From Photorhabdus namnaonensis (GTDB lineage: Bacteria > Pseudomonadota > Gammaproteobacteria > Enterobacterales > Enterobacteriaceae): DNA of 64,000 nt. The translations under genes were made by a program, and so were the position numbers. Below the pieces are notes generated by a model that saw only the letters and a program-made list of their open reading frames with translations, made no database searches and was not told the DNA's origin. The stretch spans positions 89,821-153,820 of the forward strand of contig NZ_LOIC01000061.1 of the NCBI RefSeq assembly GCF_001684335.1, written 5' to 3'. The number at the start of each line of letters is the position of its first letter. Position 1 is the stretch's first letter. Below are positions 8,742 through 18,600 of the stretch, piece after piece.

Positions 8742-9189
8742 CATAATCGATCTGAATGATTCCATGATAATTAACTTGCGATATATCAATCCTCACCCAA
8801 CGCGCTATCCCTCATTGTAAAGTCTATAAATTTCCAGAACAGTGTTTGAAGTCGAGTTTCGCTATTAATTTAACTCATTATAGTTAGTAATATTGTATTT
8901 ATTGTTCGCATTTATTTATATCAGAATAATGGAAGTGAGCGGTTATTTTTTACTATAGATATTTTGTTGCAAAGAAATAAGTTAAATTTACCTACATTTC
9001 TGATGCAACAATGTTAATAATTTAACCTTAGTAATTTGATTTATGAAAATCTTTTAATGATTTTAATAAAAACAACAGGTTAATCTGTAATTTAATCTTA
9101 TTTTTTACTGTCTTATTTGTATTGTTAACATCAGTGTGGGGATATAGGGCAATATGTGGGGGGTAAACAGACTTTTTTGTGTGTTAATA

Positions 9190-9217
9190 TTGATTTTGAG
9201 TTTTGGCTCTATATTAT
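9190..9217 (+). promoter_or_regulatory. Predicted sigma-70 promoter of MARTX 1 leader
   Basis: TTGATT (-35, 9190-9195) and TATTAT (-10, 9212-9217) are separated by 16 bp. The same arrangement, TTGCTT-16-TATTAT, occurs at the matching place in the MARTX 2 leader, which supports function. Confidence 0.5.
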
Positions 9218-9254
9218 TTTATTCTACTCATTCGTTTGACAGTATTTGTATATA

Positions 9255-9287
9255 TAAGCTCATTATGTCTCTGAGCTTAGGTTTTTT
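9255..9287 (+). terminator. Terminator-like hairpin in the MARTX 1 leader (putative attenuator)
   Basis: TAAGCTCA and TGAGCTTA form an 8-bp stem with a 9-nt loop, followed by GG and six T residues. It lies about 40 bp after the predicted promoter and 350 bp before the toxin start. The equivalent hairpin before MARTX 2 carries A-T where this has G-C in the fourth pair, a compensatory change. It could be an attenuator or the end of a short RNA. Confidence 0.6.
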
Positions 9288-9342
9288 ATTTCACTATATA
9301 TTTTACAATCTTTGTGAATAAATTTCTTGTTAAGGGCGAAAT

Positions 9343-9429
9343 ATGTTTAAAAAATTCGAACAATCATCTTTGATATCAGTTATAACAAAGGCGTTTTTTT
9401 CATTATTTCATTGTTCAGAAAATAAATAG
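9343..9429 (+). CDS. Possible 28-residue leader peptide
   Basis: A small frame beginning MFKKFEQ with an AAGGG site 6 bp before its ATG, between the terminator-like hairpin and the toxin gene. A frame starting MSKRFVQ occurs at the matching place before MARTX 3 (43754-43855). In the MARTX 2 leader the homologous DNA is interrupted by an early stop, so the frame is not conserved in all three. It may be a translated leader peptide or simply a remnant of duplicated leader DNA. Confidence 0.3.
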   Translation: MFKKFEQSSLISVITKAFFSLFHCSENK

Positions 9430-9518
9430 CCGATGAAATAATAACTTAATAGAGTTAGGGTAATCTGCCTAATTAGGCCAAATAATGCCATCATTGATGG
9501 CTGTCATTATATTTCTTA

Positions 9519-9603
9519 CCGTGGTAAGAGCAGTGGATTTGCACTGTCCACGGAAAACTCGATTCTCAAAACCGTTGCTGTATCTGTCAGATGCAGTGGT
9601 TTT
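9519..9603 (+). promoter_or_regulatory. Two hairpins in the 5' leader of MARTX 1
   Basis: First hairpin, 9519-9553: CAGTG/CACTG topped on an outer CCGTGG/CCACGG stem. Second hairpin, 9568-9603: AAAACCGTTGC pairs with GCAGTGGTTTT using two G-U pairs, and a T-rich tail follows. The second ends 34 bp before the toxin ATG and could affect read-through or translation. This segment is absent from the MARTX 2 leader, so it looks like an insertion. Confidence 0.45.
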
Positions 9604-9637
9604 CTATTTAACCTCAACTTAAATTAAGGGATTATTT

Positions 9638-12600
9638 ATGGGAAAATCATCAAACCGTAGTACAGAATATTTCTTTACTGGAAAATACTACGATGATGAT
9701 GATGGTAATAATATTGTTGCCATCGGCGTAGGAGGGGTTATTTATGCCAAAGGAGGCGATGATCGTATTACCCTCGGATCAATTGGGGCGACGGTCTATG
9801 CTGATTCTGGTAATAAGGTTGTTAATGGCGGCGCCGGATATTTAAAAATAGTGGATAAGGAAGGTAATCTGTCAGTACATGGCGCTGCCGGTTATTCAGG
9901 TATTGATAAAAGTGGCAATGGTGATATTTCATTTGCTGGCGTGGCGGGAGGGGTTGCTATCGATCACCGGGGAAGCCACGGTAATCTCAATTTCTCTGGG
10001 GCGGCTGCTTATAATGGCCTGAGTCGTAAAGGGCAATCCGGTGAGGTGATTTTTGAAGGTGTCGGTGGTTATAACGAATTATGGCATGAAACCAATCAGG
10101 GCAATTTAAGTTTCTTTGGCGCCGGCGCTGGTAATAAAATTGATCGTACTTGGTATGATCACTATGAGAAAAGTCACGGCGATGTGAAATTTGAAGGCGG
10201 GGGAGCCGCAAATAGTATTAGTTCACGGGTTGAAAACGGCAATATTAATTTCACAGGTGCCGGGGTGGATAATCACATTATACGTAAAGGTAGAGAAGGC
10301 AATATTATTTTGCATGGCGCCGGGGCGTCAAATCGTATTGAGCGTTTGCGCCAAAGCCAAGATCAATATGGTCGGACCCACGGTAATATCGAATTTGAAG
10401 GGGCAGGGGGTTATAACCGGATTTATTCTGATGTCGCACATGGTGATATTAGTTTCGATGGCGCCGGTGCTTACAATGAAATATCAAGAATCGGCGCAGA
10501 TAACGGCTCTCGTGATGGCGCTTTGGAATATGCTAAAGCCGAAGAGATTGTGTTAACGACAGCGACAATAGGGGGAAAGTGGCTCCAACAATCCCAACAC
10601 CAACAGGTGATTGGGATTAAATCAATTGCCGAGCCTAATACTTATCTCTTTGCGCTGGCCGATGAAATGTATACTAAGTTGGTTAAGGTTCAACTTCAAA
10701 ATGATCCTGAAACCGGTAAGCTCGGTTATTACGCCACTTCTTGGTACAAAGAGGGCAATCATCTCAATAATCTTGCCGCGGAGAATATCTCTTCAAGTAA
10801 TGGATTTTTCGATATATGTTCCAATGGTGGTTACCGTCTCTTTAATCTCATCTTTGAACATCATCAACCCGTTACTATTCAGCATACTGTTGAAGAAGAT
10901 TTACAGGAAAACCAGTGGGTGACTTATGCCGGTGGAACCAATGCCAGAGCAGGAGATGTCACGTTGATTGATGCCAAGATGCATGGGCATGCAATCCATT
11001 CTGGTGGTTTGGTATTGGATGTTTCAGCGGTGAAATCGAACCGCCAACCGAACACTTATATTTATGCCAAGTATGTTGAGTCATATACCAAAGTGGTGAT
11101 GGTTGAATTGGTGAATAATCCTGAAACCGGTGCGCTGCAATATTATGCCAGTGCTTGGTATAAAGAAGGTGATCATACCGGCAATCTGGCCGTTGAAGAT
11201 TTTTCCCCTAAAAATGGTTATCGCTCAATGGATGTGGGCGGATATTCCCTAACCCATCTGCAATACAAAGTGAATTCAGTATGTCGTGTTTCTGAGCATT
11301 TAGCACATACCGAAGAGTATAGTCATCAGGAATTGGTGAAATCATCCACGGATATGGGTGATAGCTCCGGTGATATTAATTTCAAGGGTATGGGGGGCGG
11401 CAATGTCATTACTTCTAGTGTCACACGTGGCAATGTCAATTTTGAAGGTACTGGTGCCGCTAATGTCATCGTGAAAAGGGGTGAAGAGGGTAATCTGACG
11501 TTTCGTGGCGCAGGCTTGGCAAATGTGCTGGTGCATCAAAGCCAACATGGAGAAATGGACGTTTACGCTGGCGGTGCGGCAAACGTATTGGTCCGAATCG
11601 GTGATGGGCGGTATCTGGCTCATCTCCTGGCGATAGGTAATATTTCGATCCATCAGGGGAATGGCGATAGCCGGGTTATCATGTTTGGGGGGTACAACAC
11701 TCATAGCCAAATAGGTAATGGCAGCGCAAATTGGTTAGGCGCCGGCGGTTTTAATGTGATGACTCAAACAGGTGAGGGGAAGGTTTCCTCGGTACTGGTG
11801 GGGGGCGCCAATGTGCTGACTAAGCTTGGTGCCGGTGATTTGGTCGCCGGTATGCTTGGTGGTGTGAATATTATCACCCATCTCCACGATGATGAAATAT
11901 CAGCTACCACGGCGGTTGCGTTAGGCGGCGCCAATATTTTGACGAAAAAGGGCAGAGGTAGTGCTATTGCGCTGATGGGCGGCGGCGCCAATGTGTTTAC
12001 GCACATTGGCAATGGGAGTACGACGGGTGTGATGTTAGGCGGCGCTAATATTTTGACCAAAGTCGGAAACGGTGATGCCACAGGTATCATGCTCGGCGTA
12101 GGTAATGTGCTGACTCATATCGGCGGTGGTCAGACTCTGGGAGTCATGGGAGCCGCAGGCAATATCTTTACCAAAGTAGGGGACGGAAATGCGATTGCAG
12201 CCATGATTGGCGCGGGCAATATCTTTACCCATGCTGGCAGCGGTGACGCATGGGGATTGATGGGAGGCTTGGGAAATGTTTTTACCAAAGTGGGGGATGG
12301 TAAGGCGCTGGCATTGATGATAGCGGCCGGTAATGTGTTTACTCACATTGGTGATGAAATGAGTGTTGCCTTGATGTTGGCTAAAGGCAATATCGCCACC
12401 AAAGTGGGTAACGGTATGACGCTGGCGGCAATGATCGGTGAGGCCAATGTGATGACCCATATTGGCAATGGCTCAACTTTTGCGGCGATGATCGGGCAGG
12501 GCAATATCCTGACAAAAGCGGGCAATGATTTGACGTTTGGTTTGATGGTTGGTGAAGCCAATATCTATTCGCATCTAGGTAGTGGCACCAGCATTGGCTT

Positions 12601-15600
12601 GTTTGCCGGTGAGCTGAATGTGATGACCAAAATAGGTGATGGTACAACATTGGCGGCGATGTTTGGTCAAGCCAATATCATGACTCATTCCGGTAATGGC
12701 TTAACCGGTGTTTTAGCGTTAGGAGAGGCGAATATTGTCACCAAAGTGGGCGATGATTTTATGGGAGTGGTTGCGGCTGCGGAGGCTAACGTCATCACTC
12801 ATAAGGGATCATCAACCACTGCTGGCGTGCTATTCGGTAAGGGCAATATTCTAACGAAGGTGGGTGACGGGATAACCGTCGGTTTACTTATTTCCGATGT
12901 GGGTAACATTATGACCCATGTCGGTGATGGCACGACGGTGGGTTTCGCCAAAGGTAAAGCGAATATCATTACCAAAGTGGGGAACGGTACCGGCGTTAAT
13001 GCTGTTTGGGGGGAGGCTAATATCCTGACTCAGGTTGGTGATGGCGACCGTTATAACTTTGCCAAAGGCAAAGCGAACATCATTACCAAAGTGGGTAATA
13101 AGCAGGAAGTCACGGTTGTTCAAGGGGATGCCAATATCATCGCCCATGTGGGGCAAGGTGATGATTATACCGGCGCTTGGGGCAAAGCTAATGTGATTAC
13201 CAAGGTCGGTGATGGGCGCAATGTCGTACTCGCCAAAGCTGATGCTAATATTGTGACTCAGGTAGGTAACGGTGACAGTTTGAATGCCTTGTGGAGTAAA
13301 GGAAATATTGTCACCAAAGTGGGTGATGGTATGCAGGTGACCGCCGCAAAAGGCAGAGCGAATATTACGACCACGGTGGGGGATGGTTTAAGTGTTATCG
13401 CGACGTACGGCGATTTTAATATCAATACCAAAGTGGGGGATGGTGTTTCCGTTAACACAGCGTGGGGTGAATATAACGTTAACACTAAAGTTGGGCAGGG
13501 TCTCAATGTTGCGATCATGAAAGGTAAGGGCAATGCCAATATTCATGTTGGTGATGGTTTGGGAATTAACGCCTCTTACGCACGTAATAATGTGGCGATT
13601 AAGGTTGGTAACGGCGATTTTTACACTCTTTCTATTGCGGAAAGCAATACGCAAAGTCATAACCTTTCCTTTCTGTTTAAAACGATTAGACAAACTGTGT
13701 TAGGTGTGGAAGGTAGTCAGGCGATTAACTATCTGCTTCACGGTAATGAAGCGAATAGTTCTGGTACGAATAGAGGCCGAGGAGCAATTAATTTAACCGA
13801 AGTTTCTGCCATTGATGGTTTTCAGATGAATGCCATTGATGAAGTGGGTTCGGATCTGCGTGATAAATTAAGCGGCTCGGTAACTCAGGTGGAGACGCCT
13901 GATACTGAGGCCATCCAGAATGCCTTGTGTATTGGAGACGAGGTTGATTCGACTCAGAGTGAATCGTCATCGCAAGCTGACGCTGTTGTTAAATATGCAA
14001 AACAGGACAGCGCTGAGCAAAATGCGTTAAGTGATAAAGAAAAAGCGGAAGAGAATCATCGCATTCTGGAACAAGAACGGGATGACCAACTTAAAATAAT
14101 TTCAAAATCACACTTCCAATTGGAATCAACAAATCAAAATGCGTTAAATACCAATGGGCAAGTACAGCGTGATGAAATGAGTGGAGAATCCAGAGCGGTA
14201 ACGAAAGAGTTGCTTTCTATGACTCAACGTTTGAATGCGCTTAATGACTATGGGAATTACTCTGGTCAATCGGGTGATGAGTGGCGTAAGCGGTTTGCTA
14301 CGGGATATTTGAACCGTACTCAGGAAAAATTAGATGACACCAAATTTATTTCACAGAAAAAATTAGCTGATTTACAGCCGTGCCTTATTGATAACCAACA
14401 ACAAGTAAAAAAGGCAATTGGCAAATCAGAAGCAGGTTTAGAGCAAAGTTATCAGAATATAAAGAACACAGACGACAATATTGAGGATGCGCGTACAGAA
14501 GCGAGATCAAGACAGAAAGAAGCGGATTCACAACGTCTGCGAGCGGCAAAAGCGGAAAGCGATGCTTATGCCGTATATGAAGAAGCGAAACAACGCGGTG
14601 AATATGATAGCGCGGTAGCGAAAAATAAAGCCGCTCAGATACAGGCTGATGCGAAAGGGGCGAAACAGGCTGGTGGTGTAAAACCCGATCGTAACGGGGC
14701 GCCCGGCAGTGGCTTGTCTGGAACAGCTTATACAGCAATCGAGGTAGTGAAACCGAAAAGTCATATCAACCCTGAATCCAAAACGGAAGCTAATGGTTGG
14801 AACAGTGAAGATCTAACACTAACAGCCACAGATTTGGCGGCATTGAGTGGTGCGCGACAGGCGGTTAATCGACTACAGATTGACAAGGGTGTTCGTGTAG
14901 AAAATGTCGGTGCTTCGGTCATTTCGCTGCTTACCGGAACGTCATCCGATAGGGTTGTGGAACCTACCTCACATCAACCGAGAAAGTTAACCACAAAAAC
15001 AGCTGTAATTTCGGGTATCAATTTGCAAGGGCTAGGGCAAACGGCTGGTGGCGATAGCCTTAAATCCCATGCTTCCATTCTGAGGGAGTTTTATCCTTTC
15101 TTGCTGAGTCAGGGTGACAAGCGGTTTATTGATTCGACGAAAAGATATCTTGGTCAGATAAATACCGATCGGCCCAGTAAGGCGCTGGCGGCAGTACGAG
15201 AGGCTTTCAACAATACGGTTGAACAACCTGATGAGCGGCATGTATTGCAGCTTGAGCAAGCGCTTGCTCATTGGCAACAGCATGATCCCAATGAATTTGC
15301 CAGGCGTGGCCGATTAGTTAAAAGCCTGCGTTTTGAGATGGGGGAGCGGGTTGCTTACCTTCAAGCAAAAAGAGCCGAACCCGTCGGGATTTTAGGGATT
15401 AGCCTGGCGCCTGCCCATATTGCACAGTTTGACCAACAGGTCTCGTTTGACGGGTTCGGGCGTGTAGTGGGTTTGAAAGGCGATATCACGCAAAGCGAAA
15501 TTAATCGTCTTACTGATTTACAAATCAAGCCATTGACTCAGATTAACTCTGCGGCGGAGCGGGAAGCGCCTAAAACTGAAAGTGAGAGCCTCATCGTTTT

Positions 15601-18600
15601 CGTTAGCCGATTGCGACAAGAAGCTATTCCCGAAGGTATGCCGTTAGCTGAACGGGCCAAAAACCTTTGGCTGAGCGGACAAGTAACCCGACAGGAAACC
15701 ATTAAGCTATTTGAGGATGCGGTTACCCAGTTGCAGGCACATCCTGAACTGCATTTTCTGGCTCAACAATTACTGACTGACGCCCGAAAAGAGAAGGCGA
15801 CCGGGCAGTATATTGATAACCTGTTTGGCCGCCATTTTGATTCTGAATTGGCCTATGAACTGGTGAAAACCGCATCGCCGGAGGCCAGAGATGCCGCACA
15901 GCGAACAGGCAATTTCTTGGTGCGGGAATTTGAGCGGTGGATAAGCGGTTATTACCCGGATCAGGTTGTACGTGACAAGCATATTGCGGCTAAGATGCGC
16001 CTTTTTGCCAGAGCCATCAATCAGGATTTTCGCCCTTGGTTTAGCCGGGTCCCTGAGGTAACGACATTCCTAGACGAGCCAACTTTTGTCCATTTCAAGG
16101 CTATGATGACCACGGTGAATAATGGTTTTGATGTGATCAAAGTGCCGTTTCTGTCGGTAAAAATGGCGATTACTTCTGGGATGGGGATGGATCGGACGGC
16201 ATGGAAGCTTGAAGGGGATCGTTTCTATGAAGATGTTATCACTAAAGCCCGTTCGACCAGTTATGAACTGACTGCCGGGGCGGATGTGAGATACAGAGTA
16301 GAAGTTACGGGCAAGCTGACCAACGATTATGGCACGGCGTTGCCTTATCAGCCTGCGAATGGCAAGCATGATGATTTCCTGTTTGGTCGGAAGGTAGCGG
16401 CGGATCGGATTCTAGTTCCTGGATGGGAGACGAAATTTGAGCGTAATGCGTTAGCCCAAGGCCATTCTGTGGTGACGGGAGCTTCTGGCTCGACCAATAT
16501 CATGGTTCACCTTAATAACTACATTGCCAGAGAGCAATCTGACTTTTCCGCTGGGCAGGGTTATCTCAACACGCTGTCATTTCTGGTATTTGATGGAGGC
16601 CATTCTGTCAATGAAAGTCTGGCGGTTTATCAGGCGCTACAGGCGGTGGGTGACGAGCGTAAACAGATATTGAATAGCTACACCGCCAATTATCGGGATC
16701 TGGTGGATATTGCCGGTGAAGAAGGCAAAGTGTGGGTAAGTCAGGCGCTGGATAATGCTTTCCAGGAAACTGGGGAATTCTATCAGAAACATGTCAGAGT
16801 GAAGCCACAAAGTCGTCCAGCGGTGGAAGAGTTAGACGGGCTATCGGGTAAAAATAAGCGGCCAGAACCGACTATCATCGACGATCCTCATCAGGATAAG
16901 AAAATGAGCAGACCACTCGGTGACTGGCAAGTAGAGAAGGTGACGCCACAGGCTGATGGCCGTGAAACTCGCTTTGATGGTCAGATTATTATCCAAATGG
17001 AGGATGATCCGGTGGTCGCGAAAGCCGCGGCTAATCTGGCGGGTAAACACTCAGATTCTAGCGTAGTGATTCAACTTGACTCCAGGGGCAAATATCGTGT
17101 GGTTTATGGCGATCTTGTCCGATTATCGGGGAAGTTACGTTGGCAGATTGTCGGTCATGGTCGTGATGCGTCGGAGCAAAATAACATTCGCCTGAGTGGT
17201 TACGCGGCTGATGAACTGGCCACCAGATTAACGCGGTTTTATCAGGAGTTTAATCTGGGTAAAAGCCTAACTCGTAAACCTGATCACATCAGTATTGTGG
17301 GTTGCTCTCTGATAAGTGATGACCAGCGGGATGGTTTTGCTCGTCGTTTTATCACCGTGTTGGATAAACAAGGCATTCGCAGTGATGTTTCCGCTCGCAG
17401 TAGTGAAGTGGCTGTTGACGCTGGTGGACGCAAATTTACCCGTGATCAACATAACCAATGGGTTAATAATCTGTCTGATAACAAAGTCGTATTAAGTTGG
17501 AATGGCCAAAATGAGCTGAGCACACATACTGAACAGGTTCGTCGTGGTATTGCTGAAAGTGATATCAACCTCTCCAAGGTAGGACATACTGAAGCGGATA
17601 CCGTTATTAAAGGTGCGATTACCGGTCACAATGAAGTGTTAGTTCAACCAAAGAGACGTGAAAATACGATTCAGGTTGCTCCTGACGATCAATCGAATAA
17701 TCAGCTCAGTTACTCCGGTAATATCCAGGTGAATGTGGGAGATGGCGAGTTTACCTCCTTCAACTGGGGAACCTCGAACGTCGGTATTAAAGTGGGTAGC
17801 GGTGGTTTTAAATCACTGGCCTTCGGTGATAACAATGTGATGGCGCATATCGGTAATGGCGACAGTAAACACAGCTTCGATATTGCAGGCTATCAAGCGC
17901 TTGAAGGGGCGCAAATGTTTATCGGTAATCGTAATGTCAGCTTTAACCAAGGCCGCAGTAATGATCTGATTGTGATGATGGATAAATCCATTCCAACGCC
18001 GCCGTTGGTTAATCCGTTTGATGGTGCCGCGCGTATTGCTCATGTATTACAAGGGGTTGCCGGTTTCAGTGCGGATCAAGATTGGTTGGCGGCGCAAGAT
18101 CAGCAGTGGACCATCGCCGGTGCGAAGAGGTTTGTGGAGGATATGTCCGGTTTAGACCAAACCAGCAGCGTGGACTACAACACATTGACTGATCTGGATT
18201 CGCAACATGAGCGTAGCAGCCGTGGTTTGAAGCATGACGCTGAATTGACATTGAACAAGAAGTTTAATCAGTGGCTAGGCGAACATGGCAATGGCACTGG
18301 TATGGGCAAAATAAGTCGTATAGCGCAATTCCGTCAGGTCAATCAGAAGCTGGCCTTCAACTTTGCTGTAGGCGGGCGTGGCGCCGATATTCAGGTGACA
18401 ACCGGTAACTGGAATCTGATGTTTGGCGACCATATCCAGTCGATTCTGGATACTAACTTGGGTTCGTTGTTTGGCCTGATGACGCAGCAATATTCGGCAA
18501 CGGGCATGGCGAAGACCACCTTTACCTATAATCCAAAGGACTTGCCGCGTCAGCTTAAGAATAAACTGATTGGTCGATTAGCGAGTGTAAATGCGGATAC

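Larger units (their letters stand above)
8742..9637 (+). other. Leader and upstream region of MARTX gene 1
   Basis: About 900 bp without a large gene. The part from about 9150 to 9430 is homologous to the leader of MARTX 2 (about 20546-20820) and more weakly to that of MARTX 3 (about 43640-43790). It contains a promoter-like pair, a terminator-like hairpin, a small leader frame and two further hairpins, listed separately. The part from 8742 to about 9150 is AT-rich and featureless to me. Confidence 0.6.

Noticed and set aside
11690-13640. Regular short repeats that could be mistaken for a CRISPR array or tandem DNA repeats.
   Set aside because: The period is 57 bp (19 codons), the repeats are degenerate and the frame is open throughout, so they are protein repeats.
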